A stretch of 9,566 nucleotides of DNA from Pseudomonadota bacterium. GTDB taxonomy: Bacteria > Pseudomonadota > Alphaproteobacteria > Rhizobiales > Rhizobiaceae. Location: positions 1-9,566 of the forward strand of contig JAEWDP010000093.1 of NCBI GenBank assembly GCA_023390055.1, read 5' to 3'. The position numbers and the translations under genes are program-made. A model generated the notes under the pieces. The model had not been told where the DNA came from. It was given only the letters and a program-made list of their open reading frames with translations, and did no database searches. Shown one piece after another: positions 1 to 6,406 of this stretch (the stretch's first letter is position 1; each line of letters begins with the position of its first letter).

Positions 1-14
1 GGCAACTGGAACGC

Positions 15-20
15 AAGGAG
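15..20 (+). promoter_or_regulatory. Ribosome binding site of rpsM
   Basis: A perfect AAGGAG lies 7 nt before a GTG codon at 28. This strong site supports GTG as the true start of rpsM, since the S13 N-terminus (ARIAGVNIP) begins directly after it. Confidence 0.85.
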
Positions 21-27
21 AATAGGC

Positions 28-396
28 GTGGCACGTATCGCTGGCGTCAACATCCCGACTGCGAAGCGCGTCGTTATCGCGTTGACGTATATTCACGGGA
101 TCGGCCCGAAATTCGCACAGGAAATTATGGACAAAGCCGGTCTGCCGGCTGACAAGCGTGTCCATCAGCTGACAGATTCCGAGATTCTGTTGATCCGCGA
201 AGCCATTGACCGTGATTATCAGGTCGAGGGTGATCTTCGTCGCGATACCGCGATGAACATCAAGCGTCTGATGGATCTTGGATGCTATCGTGGTCTGCGT
301 CACCGCCGGGGCCTTCCAGTCCGCGGTCAGCGCACCCACACTAATGCGCGCACCCGCAAGGGTCCGGCTAAGGCTATTGCCGGCAAGAAGAAGTAA
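28..396 (+). CDS. rpsM: 30S ribosomal protein S13
   Basis: Encodes ribosomal protein S13 (122 aa), a protein of the 30S head that contacts 16S rRNA, takes part in the bridges to the 50S subunit and lies near the P-site tRNA. The sequence begins ARIAGVNIP, the classic S13 start. It has a central helix-two-turn-helix region (about 15-60), the motif YRGLRHRRGLPVRGQRT (about 88-104) and the lysine-rich C-terminal tail (TRKGPAKAIAGKKK). Length is normal for the family. The start codon is GTG with an AAGGAG site in front. It is the first gene of the rpsM-rpsK-rpoA-rplQ cluster; the 27 nt before it show no other gene, and by analogy with relatives secY and adk should lie upstream, outside the window. 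A 134-nt gap with hairpins follows. Confidence 0.98.
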   Translation: MARIAGVNIPTAKRVVIALTYIHGIGPKFAQEIMDKAGLPADKRVHQLTDSEILLIREAIDRDYQVEGDLRRDTAMNIKRLMDLGCYRGLRHRRGLPVRGQRTHTNARTRKGPAKAIAGKKK

Positions 397-399
397 TTT

Positions 400-450
400 C
401 CCGGATTTCCGGGTAGAAGAGGTCTGCGGATTGCTGCTGACCTCTTTTTG
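400..450 (+). terminator. Hairpins between rpsM and rpsK, possible partial terminator or processing site
   Basis: Two consecutive hairpins begin 4 nt after the rpsM stop codon. The first is CCCGG-ATTT-CCGGG at 400-413. The second pairs AAGAGGTC (417-424) with GACCTCTT (439-446), an 8-bp stem with a 14-nt loop, and runs into a T5 tract at 445-449. The second looks like a weak intrinsic terminator. Because rpsK, rpoA and rplQ are expected to be expressed from the same transcript, I infer attenuation, RNA processing or 3'-end protection rather than full termination. The stem and T run are visible in the sequence; the function is inference. Confidence 0.45.
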
Positions 451-530
451 GGTTTGGAGCCGGCTTTCATGCCTGGTTCCGGTGTAGCCGCTGGTATTAC
501 GGCGGTGTGGAGATCGACGAAAGGAAGATC

Positions 531-920
531 ATGGCCAAGGAAGCCACCCGCGTTCGCCGTCGCGAACGCAAGAATATCACCTCGGGCGTTGCCCACGTGA
601 ATTCGACATTCAATAACACGATGATCACCATCACGGATGCGCAGGGCAATGCGATTGCCTGGTCGTCTGCCGGTGCAAAGGGTTTCAAGGGCTCGCGTAA
701 GTCTACTCCTTTTGCTGCCCAGATTGCAGCGGAAGACTGCGCCAAGAAGGCTCAGGAGCACGGCATGAAGTCGCTCGAAGTCGAAGTTTGCGGTCCGGGT
801 TCCGGCCGTGAATCGGCTTTGCGCGCTCTGCAGGCTGCCGGTTTCATGATTACGTCGATCCGCGATGTGACGCCGATCCCGCACAATGGTTGCCGTCCGC
901 GCAAGAAGCGCCGCGTCTGA
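531..920 (+). CDS. rpsK: 30S ribosomal protein S11
   Basis: Encodes ribosomal protein S11 (129 aa), which sits on the 30S platform, binds 16S rRNA and lines the mRNA exit region near the E site. Diagnostic stretches are GVAHVNSTFNNTMITITD (about 22-39), WSSAGAKGFKGSRKSTPFAAQ and the C-terminal TPIPHNGCRPRKKRRV, which contains the conserved HNGCRP box. I chose the ATG at 531 over the GTG at 507 in the same frame because MAKEATRV is a normal S11 N-terminus and AAGGA (521-525) is well placed before it. The 507 GTG lacks a comparable site and would add eight unconserved residues. It is flanked by unusually long spacers (134 nt before, 174 nt after). Confidence 0.97.
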   Translation: MAKEATRVRRRERKNITSGVAHVNSTFNNTMITITDAQGNAIAWSSAGAKGFKGSRKSTPFAAQIAAEDCAKKAQEHGMKSLEVEVCGPGSGRESALRALQAAGFMITSIRDVTPIPHNGCRPRKKRRV

Positions 921-1094
921 TCAACGGATGCGTCCGTCTCGTGGCGGGCTGCATTGAACTTGGGTGATGCCGCCTTACTTCGCTCGACGAGGTCTGGCGG
1001 TTTTGCCATACCGCCGATGGGACAAGTCCTACTCGGTGCTTCTCATGCTCGGTTGTCACGATTGGATGGTGACAACGAACGGAAGGTTTAAAAC
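921..1094 (+). promoter_or_regulatory. Structured rpsK-rpoA spacer (rpoA leader)
   Basis: This 174-nt gap holds no plausible gene. rpsD, which lies here in Escherichia coli, is absent, as is usual in alphaproteobacteria. Three hairpins are visible: ACGGA-TGCG-TCCGT (924-937); GGCGGT/ACCGCC (996-1001 with 1010-1015); and GTTGTCAC/GTGACAAC (1052-1059 with 1069-1076), a perfect 8-bp stem with a 9-nt loop. The last ends 4 nt before GGAAGG (1081-1086), the rpoA ribosome binding site. I see no convincing -35/-10 pair, so an internal rpoA promoter can be neither claimed nor excluded. A role in tuning rpoA translation or in RNA processing is inference. Confidence 0.5.
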
Positions 1095-2105
1095 ATGATC
1101 CAGAAGAACTGGCAGGAACTGATCAAGCCGAACAAGGTGGAGTTCACCTCGTCTGGCCGTACAAAAGCCACTCTCGTTGCAGAGCCGCTTGAGCGAGGCT
1201 TCGGTCTGACGCTCGGCAACGCGCTGCGCCGAGTCCTGTTGTCGTCGCTGCGCGGTGCTGCTGTCACCGCTGTTCAGATTGACGGCGTGTTGCACGAATT
1301 TTCGTCGATCCCCGGGGTTCGGGAGGATGTGACCGATATCGTGTTGAACATCAAGGAAATCGCCATCAAGATGGATGGTGATGATGCCAAGCGGATGGTC
1401 GTGCGCAAGCAGGGTCCAGGTGCCGTCACGGCAGGCGACATCCAGACGGTTGGCGATATCGAGATCCTCAACCCCGATCACATTATCTGCACCCTTGATG
1501 AGGGCGCGGAGATCCGGATGGAATTCACCGTCAACAACGGCAAGGGCTATGTTCCGGCTGACCGTAACCGTGCAGAAGACGCACCGATCGGGCTCATTCC
1601 GGTCGACAGCCTCTATTCGCCGGTTAAGAAAGTGTCCTACAAGGTTGAAAATACCCGTGAAGGACAGGTTCTCGACTACGACAAGCTGATCATGACGATT
1701 GAGACGGATGGGTCGATCACGGGTGAAGATGCCGTAGCCTTTGCTGCCCGCATCCTTCAGGACCAGTTGTCGGTTTTCGTGAACTTCGACGAACCGCAGA
1801 AGGAAGCCGAAGAAGAAACCGTAACGGAACTGGCGTTCAATCCGGCGCTTCTCAAGAAGGTCGACGAACTGGAACTTTCTGTCCGTTCGGCCAATTGCCT
1901 GAAGAACGACAATATCGTTTATATCGGCGATCTTATCCAGAAGACCGAAGCCGAAATGCTTCGTACTCCGAACTTTGGTCGCAAGTCGCTGAACGAGATC
2001 AAGGAAGTTCTGGCATCCATGGGCCTCCATCTTGGTATGGAAGTTCCAGCATGGCCGCCGGAAAACATTGAAGATCTCGCCAAGCGCTATGAAGATCAAT
2101 ACTAA
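1095..2105 (+). CDS. rpoA: DNA-directed RNA polymerase subunit alpha
   Basis: Encodes the alpha subunit (336 aa). It dimerises to start core RNA polymerase assembly, and its C-terminal domain contacts UP elements and activators. The N-terminal domain (about 1-235) contains the dimer and assembly motif EPLERGFGLTLGNALRRVLLSS (30-51). An acidic linker (about 233-246, EPQKEAEEETVTE) leads to the C-terminal domain (about 250-325). This domain carries the DNA-binding '265 determinant' RSANCLKN with R264, N267 and C268, then the helix-hairpin-helix stretch TPNFGRKSLNEIKEVLASMGLHLGM. Length and ending (KRYEDQY) match rhizobial homologues as I remember them. ATG at 1095 is preceded by GGAAGG (1081-1086). 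rplQ follows after 44 nt, as is standard. Confidence 0.98.
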   Translation: MIQKNWQELIKPNKVEFTSSGRTKATLVAEPLERGFGLTLGNALRRVLLSSLRGAAVTAVQIDGVLHEFSSIPGVREDVTDIVLNIKEIAIKMDGDDAKRMVVRKQGPGAVTAGDIQTVGDIEILNPDHIICTLDEGAEIRMEFTVNNGKGYVPADRNRAEDAPIGLIPVDSLYSPVKKVSYKVENTREGQVLDYDKLIMTIETDGSITGEDAVAFAARILQDQLSVFVNFDEPQKEAEEETVTELAFNPALLKKVDELELSVRSANCLKNDNIVYIGDLIQKTEAEMLRTPNFGRKSLNEIKEVLASMGLHLGMEVPAWPPENIEDLAKRYEDQY

Positions 2106-2135
2106 CCATTAGACTGCGGGCGGATGTCTGCAAGT

Positions 2136-2142
2136 AAAGGAG
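2136..2142 (+). promoter_or_regulatory. Ribosome binding site of rplQ
   Basis: AAAGGAG ends 7 nt before the ATG at 2150. It is a near-perfect match to the anti-Shine-Dalgarno sequence and fixes the rplQ start. Confidence 0.8.
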
Positions 2143-2149
2143 AATAGAG

Positions 2150-2572
2150 ATGCGCCATCATAAAGCCGGCCGCAAGCTCAACCGTACCGCAAGCCATCGC
2201 AAGGCGATGTTTGCAAACATGGCTGCCTCGCTGATTACCCACGAGCAGATCGTGACAACCTTGCCGAAGGCGAAGGAAATTCGCCCGATCGTTGAAAAGC
2301 TGGTCACACTCGGCAAGCGTGGCGATCTTCATGCACGTCGTCAGGCAATCTCGCAGATCCAGGACCATGACGCCGTTCGCAAGCTTTTCGATGCGATTGC
2401 CACGCGTTATGCCAACCGTAATGGTGGTTATCTTCGGATCATGAAGGCTGGTTACCGCCAGGGCGACAATGCACCGCTCGCAGTCATCGAGTTCGTCGAG
2501 CGCGACGTCGATGCCAAGGGAGCAGCCGACAAGGCACGCGTCGCAGCTGAGGCGGAAGCCGAAGCCGCATGA
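2150..2572 (+). CDS. rplQ: 50S ribosomal protein L17
   Basis: Encodes ribosomal protein L17 (140 aa), a 50S protein near the base of the subunit by the exit tunnel opening. The first 60 residues are diagnostic: MRHHKAGRKLNRTASHRKAM, then NMAASLITHEQIVTTLPKAKEIRPIVEKLVTLGKRG. The core ends around residue 118 (GYRQGDNAPLAVIEFVER). An alanine- and glutamate-rich tail (about 120-140) makes it slightly longer than the 127-aa E. coli protein; such tails are common in alphaproteobacterial L17. It is the last gene of the operon, and a strong intrinsic terminator begins 26 nt after its stop codon. Confidence 0.97.
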   Translation: MRHHKAGRKLNRTASHRKAMFANMAASLITHEQIVTTLPKAKEIRPIVEKLVTLGKRGDLHARRQAISQIQDHDAVRKLFDAIATRYANRNGGYLRIMKAGYRQGDNAPLAVIEFVERDVDAKGAADKARVAAEAEAEAA

Positions 2573-2598
2573 TGAACGGCCGCGTTTGACGGGTTTTG

Positions 2599-2628
2599 AA
2601 AAAGCCGGGTGGTGACACCCGGCTTTTT
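2599..2628 (+). terminator. Intrinsic terminator of the rpsM-rplQ operon, probably bidirectional
   Basis: GCCGGGTG (2604-2611) and CACCCGGC (2616-2623) form a perfect 8-bp GC-rich stem with a 4-nt loop. Flanking A5 (2599-2603) and T5 (2624-2628) extend the pairing to 13 bp. The T run follows the stem on the + strand for rplQ. By symmetry a T run also follows it on the - strand, where msrP-msrQ transcripts arrive about 120 nt after the msrQ stop. One element can therefore serve both operons. Confidence 0.92.
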
Positions 2629-2751
2629 GCTGTCCTGGTGACCGGTTCTTCAAGATGGTAACGACGCACTGGATAAAGATGCAGTTTTGTCAGACAGTCA
2701 ATGAGGGCTTTTGCCGGTTGCTGCGGAGCATTGATCGAGGCGTTGTGGGCG

Positions 2752-3393
2752 TCAGCGTGTAGCTCCGGCCATTCTTGGCCGCGTTCGCTTACGGTTCATG
2801 ACGGGCCTGCGGATTGGTCTGTACGCCAGGAGGATGATTACCAGTCCTATATGCAAAGCAGGCACGAAGGTGAGTGACTTTATTGCAAGGAAAAAGTGGA
2901 ACGCGCCACCGAGGGCGATTGGATAGACCAGCCAGTGCAGGCGTCTCCAGCGAGTTCCAAGCTTTTTGATCGACCAGTTGTTCGAGGTCAGAGCCAGTGG
3001 GATGAGGCAGGCAAGGCAGGCCATGCCGATCGTGATGTACGGACGTTTGGCGATATCGGCGCCGATCGAGCCGAAATCCAGCCTGCGGTCGAGTATCAGC
3101 CAGACCGAGAAGTGCATCGTGACATAGTAGAACGCAAGCAGTCCGAGTGCGCGGCGGTAGCGCAGCCAGTTGATGCCGGCAAGATCGCGTAATGGTGTCA
3201 CCGCCAGGGTGGCGATGAGAAAGCGCAACGCCCAGATACCCAAAAGATGTTCGAATGTCTTGACCGGATTGAAGCCGAGACCGCCAGTGGCCCCCAGATA
3301 GAAATACCAGGCGGCGGGGAGGAAGCCGACAATGTAAAGAACCCATATGCTTGGGCCGTGCAGCCTGCGGGGCAGGGCAGGGATCAGTGCCAT
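2752..3393 (-). CDS. msrQ: Heme-binding membrane subunit MsrQ of the MsrPQ methionine sulfoxide reductase (YedZ family)
   Basis: Encodes MsrQ (213 aa; the E. coli protein is 211 aa), a b-type heme membrane protein that passes electrons from the respiratory chain or inner-membrane flavins to periplasmic MsrP. Hydrophobic stretches at about 16-35, 50-68, 82-100, 118-135, 152-170 and 178-192 suggest six membrane helices. Histidines at 94 (YVTMHF), 153 (RRLHWLVY) and 166 (AFHFFL) have nearly the spacing of the heme-associated histidines in E. coli MsrQ. The motifs VTPLRDL, RYRRALGLLAF and LTSNNW are family hallmarks. The ATG at 3393 shares its A with the TGA stop of msrP (TGATG), so translational coupling and a single msrP-msrQ transcript are likely. 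The C-terminus is basic, consistent with a cytoplasmic end. Confidence 0.95.
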   Translation of the reverse strand: MALIPALPRRLHGPSIWVLYIVGFLPAAWYFYLGATGGLGFNPVKTFEHLLGIWALRFLIATLAVTPLRDLAGINWLRYRRALGLLAFYYVTMHFSVWLILDRRLDFGSIGADIAKRPYITIGMACLACLIPLALTSNNWSIKKLGTRWRRLHWLVYPIALGGAFHFFLAIKSLTFVPALHIGLVIILLAYRPIRRPVMNRKRTRPRMAGATR

Positions 3394-4331
3394 CAGTAGT
3401 TTGCCTTGAGGTCCATTCCCTCATAGAGGCCTGCAACCTCTTCCTGGTAGCCGTTGAAGAGCAATGTCGGACGATTTGCAACCTTGAAGAAACCGCCTTC
3501 GCCGATCCTCTGCTCGGTAGCCTGGCTCCAGCGCGGATGATCGACTGCCGGGTTGACGTTCGAGTAAAACCCGTATTCGCGTGCGTTTGAGTTCTTCCAG
3601 GTCGTCTTCGGTTCGCTGTCCACGAGTGAGATCTTGATAATCGACTTGATGCTCTTGAAGCCATATTTCCAGGGAACGACGACACGGATTGGAGCGCCAT
3701 TCTGGTTTGGCAGCGTCTCACCATAAAGACCGACAGCAAGAATTGTAAGCGGGTGGCGGGCTTCGTCCAGCCGCAATCCTTCCACATAGGGCCATTCCAG
3801 CGGCTGGAACAGGCCGCTTTGGGCTGGCATTTCATCTGGCCGCACGATGGTTTCAAAGCTGACATATTTTGCGCTTGAGAGAGGTTCCACCTGATCGAGT
3901 ATGGCCGACAGCGGGAAGCCGATCCACGGAATGACCATCGACCAGCCTTCAACGCAACGAAGCCGGTATACCCGCTCTTCGAGTGGCATTTTCAAGAGAT
4001 CATCAATGCCGTATTCCTTCGGTTTGGCCACCATTCCGTCGACCTTGACTGACCAGGGTAATGGCTTGAACGCGCCGGCATTTTCGGATGGATCGCTCTT
4101 GCCGGTACCGAATTCATAGAAATTGTTGTAGGTCGTTACCGCTTCCTTGGGCGTATGAGGTTCCTCGCTCGTTATCCCGGCAGATGCATCAAGGGATGTG
4201 GCCATTGCTTCTGACTGGCCCGAGAAGATGAAACCGGCCGCGGCCGCGCCCATGAATGTCCTGCGTGACATGTAGATGTCCCGGGGTGTAATCTCGCAGG
4301 CGGCAATGCGAGGCGGACGATAGACAGCCAT
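3393..4331 (-). CDS. msrP: Periplasmic protein-methionine-sulfoxide reductase catalytic subunit MsrP (YedY family)
   Basis: Encodes MsrP (312 aa), a molybdopterin enzyme of the sulfite-oxidase fold that reduces methionine sulfoxide in oxidised periplasmic proteins. A twin-arginine signal is present: SRRTFMG at 22-28, followed by a short hydrophobic alanine/glycine/phenylalanine stretch to about 37, so export as a folded cofactor-loaded protein is expected. Family motifs are YNNFYEFG (68-75), the Mo-ligand cysteine C126 in YRLRCVEGWSMVIPWIGFPL, PYVEGLRLDEARHPL (181-195), NGAPIRVVVPWKYGFKSIKSI (211-231) and YGFYSNVNPAVDHPRWSQATE (253-273). The ATG at 4331 has AAGGAG (complement of 4338-4343) before it, and MAVYRPPRIAACEITP resembles the N-terminus of other family members. 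A start at M21 would leave almost nothing before the twin arginines, so it is less likely. Confidence 0.96.
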   Translation of the reverse strand: MAVYRPPRIAACEITPRDIYMSRRTFMGAAAAGFIFSGQSEAMATSLDASAGITSEEPHTPKEAVTTYNNFYEFGTGKSDPSENAGAFKPLPWSVKVDGMVAKPKEYGIDDLLKMPLEERVYRLRCVEGWSMVIPWIGFPLSAILDQVEPLSSAKYVSFETIVRPDEMPAQSGLFQPLEWPYVEGLRLDEARHPLTILAVGLYGETLPNQNGAPIRVVVPWKYGFKSIKSIIKISLVDSEPKTTWKNSNAREYGFYSNVNPAVDHPRWSQATEQRIGEGGFFKVANRPTLLFNGYQEEVAGLYEGMDLKANY

Positions 4332-4424
4332 GATGATCTCCTTCGCGGCAGCTTCTTTACAATAGGTAGCGTGGAGGCGTCCGTTTTTACAGCGGTGAAA
4401 GCATGTTCGCCTGCCACATTTGCG

Positions 4425-4442
4425 TGAGGATTGCGCGACCGT
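4425..4442 (+). repeat. Direct repeat, copy 1 (TGAGG-A-TTGCGCGACCGT)
   Basis: First of two copies of an 18-nt sequence. The last 12 bases (4431-4442) and the first 5 are identical to copy 2; only base 6 differs (A here, T there). The copy lies 93 nt from the msrP start and 116 nt before the ilvD start. Candidate operator half or small duplication; function unknown. Confidence 0.75.
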
Positions 4443-4503
4443 ACCGCTTTGGACGGGCCTGATAGTGACACCCTGAAACAGTTGGAGTAGGTAAGGCGAA
4501 AAC

Positions 4504-4521
4504 TGAGGTTTGCGCGACCGT
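4504..4521 (+). repeat. Direct repeat, copy 2 (TGAGG-T-TTGCGCGACCGT)
   Basis: Second copy, starting 79 nt after the first and ending 37 nt before the ilvD ATG. Sequence similarity between the copies stops sharply at both edges. This position would overlap or lie just downstream of an ilvD promoter, compatible with a repressor site, but no regulator is identified here. Confidence 0.75.
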
Positions 4522-4558
4522 CGGGGACGCCAACCGGATCGACACTGAGGAACATACG

Positions 4559-6394
4559 ATGCCAGCCTACCGCTCCAGAACCACGACCCATGGCCGCAAC
4601 ATGGCAGGCGCGCGCGGTCTGTGGCGTGCCACGGGCATGAAGGATGGTGATTTTGGAAAACCCATCATCGCCGTCGTGAATTCGTTTACACAATTTGTGC
4701 CGGGTCACGTCCATCTGAAGGACCTCGGTCAGTTGGTCGCCCGCGAGATCGAGGCTGCCGGTGGTGTCGCAAAGGAATTCAACACCATTGCGGTCGATGA
4801 TGGGATCGCTATGGGCCATGACGGAATGCTTTATTCGCTCCCGTCACGCGAGATCATCGCAGATAGCGTCGAATACATGGTCAATGCACATTGTGCCGAT
4901 GCCATGGTCTGCATCTCGAATTGCGACAAGATAACGCCAGGCATGTTGAACGCCGCCATGCGCCTCAACATTCCTGTCATATTTGTCTCCGGTGGTCCGA
5001 TGGAGGCCGGCAAGGTCGTCCTAGACGGCAAGACGGTCGCACTCGATCTGGTTGACGCCATGGTTGCGGCCGCCGATGACAGCATTTCTGATACCGATGT
5101 CCAGGCCATCGAACAGTCGGCCTGTCCGACCTGCGGCTCCTGCTCGGGCATGTTTACGGCCAACTCGATGAACTGTCTGACGGAGGCACTCGGGCTTTCA
5201 CTGCCGGGCAATGGATCGACCCTTGCCACGCATGCGGACCGCAGGCGTCTCTTCGTGGAGGCCGGGCACCTGATCGTCGATCTCGCACGCCGCTATTACG
5301 AGCAGGACGATGATCGGATTTTGCCGCGCTCCATTGCGACAAAGGAAGCGTTCGAAAACGCCATGACACTCGATATCGCCATGGGCGGATCGACCAATAC
5401 TGTTCTGCATATCCTTGCGGCCGCCTATGAGGGAGGTGTCGATTTCACGATGGATGACATCGACCGTCTCTCGCGACATGTGCCCTGTCTTTCAAAAGTG
5501 GCGCCAGCCAAGAGCGACGTGCATATGGAAGACGTCCATCGCGCGGGTGGCGTCATGCGCATCCTTGGCGAGCTGGAGCGTGGCAATCTTTTGAACCTTA
5601 ATTGCGGTACCGTCCACGAGGCGACACTGGGCGATGCCATCAATCGCTGGGACATCACCCGTACCAACTCGGAGACCGTCCGGACCTTCTTCAAGGCAGC
5701 ACCGGGCGGTGTTCCGACGCAAGTGGCCTTCAGCCAGGAAGCACGCTGGAAGGAACTGGATACCGACTGTGAGACCGGGGTGATTCGGTCCGTCAAGAAC
5801 CCGTTCTCCGAGGATGGTGGACTTGCTGTCCTTTACGGCAATATCGCGCTCGACGGATGTATCGTGAAGACGGCCGGGGTGGACGAATCCATCCTGAAGT
5901 TTACCGGTCCCGCACGGGTCTTCGAAAGTCAGGATGCTGCCGTGAAGGGCATCCTCAATAACCAGGTCGTGGCCGGTGATGTCGTCGTCATTCGATATGA
6001 GGGACCAAAGGGCGGTCCGGGAATGCAGGAGATGCTGTATCCCACAAGCTATCTCAAGTCGAAGGGCCTTGGAAAGGCCTGTGCACTTATCACGGACGGG
6101 CGATTTTCCGGCGGTACCTCTGGCCTTTCGATCGGCCATGCATCGCCTGAGGCGGCTCAGGGCGGAGCGATCGGCCTCGTCCGCGAAGGTGACTTGATCG
6201 AAATCGATATCCCGAACAGAACGATCAACCTGGCTGTCGCGGAAAGTGAGCTTGATGCCCGTCGTGTCGAGCAGGACGAACTCGGCTGGAAGCCGAAAGC
6301 TGCGCGTCGTCGAAATGTGACAACAGCCCTGAAGGCTTACGCGACCTTCGCGGCAAGCGCCGACAAAGGAGCCGTCCGGATCTTGCCGGAATAG
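4559..6394 (+). CDS. ilvD: Dihydroxy-acid dehydratase
   Basis: Encodes dihydroxy-acid dehydratase (611 aa; about 616 in E. coli). It converts 2,3-dihydroxy-isovalerate and 2,3-dihydroxy-3-methylvalerate to the 2-keto acids that become valine, leucine and isoleucine, in the cytoplasm. Key residues fall at the E. coli positions: D81 (DDGIAMGH), C122-D123-K124 (SNCDKITPGM; Fe-S ligand, Mg ligand and the modified lysine), C195 in CPTCGSCSGMFTANSMNCL, E491 in GGPGMQEML and S517 in DGRFSGGTSG. Residues 46-50 read FVPGH as in the E. coli type, without the extra cysteine seen here in 'TPCN' dehydratases, so an oxygen-sensitive cluster is plausible. The start has a weak GAGGA site (4547-4551) before ATG. 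It appears to be a single-gene unit between divergent msrP and a convergent small gene. Confidence 0.97.
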   Translation: MPAYRSRTTTHGRNMAGARGLWRATGMKDGDFGKPIIAVVNSFTQFVPGHVHLKDLGQLVAREIEAAGGVAKEFNTIAVDDGIAMGHDGMLYSLPSREIIADSVEYMVNAHCADAMVCISNCDKITPGMLNAAMRLNIPVIFVSGGPMEAGKVVLDGKTVALDLVDAMVAAADDSISDTDVQAIEQSACPTCGSCSGMFTANSMNCLTEALGLSLPGNGSTLATHADRRRLFVEAGHLIVDLARRYYEQDDDRILPRSIATKEAFENAMTLDIAMGGSTNTVLHILAAAYEGGVDFTMDDIDRLSRHVPCLSKVAPAKSDVHMEDVHRAGGVMRILGELERGNLLNLNCGTVHEATLGDAINRWDITRTNSETVRTFFKAAPGGVPTQVAFSQEARWKELDTDCETGVIRSVKNPFSEDGGLAVLYGNIALDGCIVKTAGVDESILKFTGPARVFESQDAAVKGILNNQVVAGDVVVIRYEGPKGGPGMQEMLYPTSYLKSKGLGKACALITDGRFSGGTSGLSIGHASPEAAQGGAIGLVREGDLIEIDIPNRTINLAVAESELDARRVEQDELGWKPKAARRRNVTTALKAYATFAASADKGAVRILPE

Positions 6395-6406
6395 GCAGCA
6401 AAACCC

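Larger units (their letters stand above)
4332..4558. promoter_or_regulatory. Divergent msrP/ilvD intergenic region
   Basis: This 227-nt gap must contain the promoters of both msrP (leftward) and ilvD (rightward). I could not identify a confident -35/-10 pair for either. Its main visible feature is an 18-nt direct repeat with one mismatch (separate entry). A 19-codon ATG frame at 4403-4462 has no good ribosome binding site and no run of Ile, Leu or Val codons. I see no terminator-antiterminator pair or T-box-like layout before ilvD, so classical leader-peptide attenuation is not supported. Confidence 0.6.

Noticed and set aside
507..530. GTG at 507 as the rpsK start
   Set aside because: It adds eight residues not seen in S11 proteins, and the strong AAGGA site is positioned for the ATG at 531.
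1056..2099. 347-codon open frame on the - strand opposite rpoA
   Set aside because: It lies entirely antisense to rpoA, has no recognisable domain, and arises from codon bias on the complementary strand.
2789..3952. 387-codon open frame on the - strand overlapping msrP and msrQ
   Set aside because: It overlaps two clear genes in another frame, and its composition (Ser/Arg/Pro-rich) is that of a shifted frame, with no family motifs.
4403..4462. 19-codon frame upstream of ilvD as an attenuation leader peptide
   Set aside because: It reads MFACHICVRIARPYRFGRA, with no run of Ile, Leu or Val codons, a poor ribosome binding site, and no terminator hairpin following it.
4172..4819. 215-codon - strand frame across the msrP/ilvD gap
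   Set aside because: It overlaps both msrP and ilvD coding sequence and shows no domain; it would also remove the promoter region of both genes.
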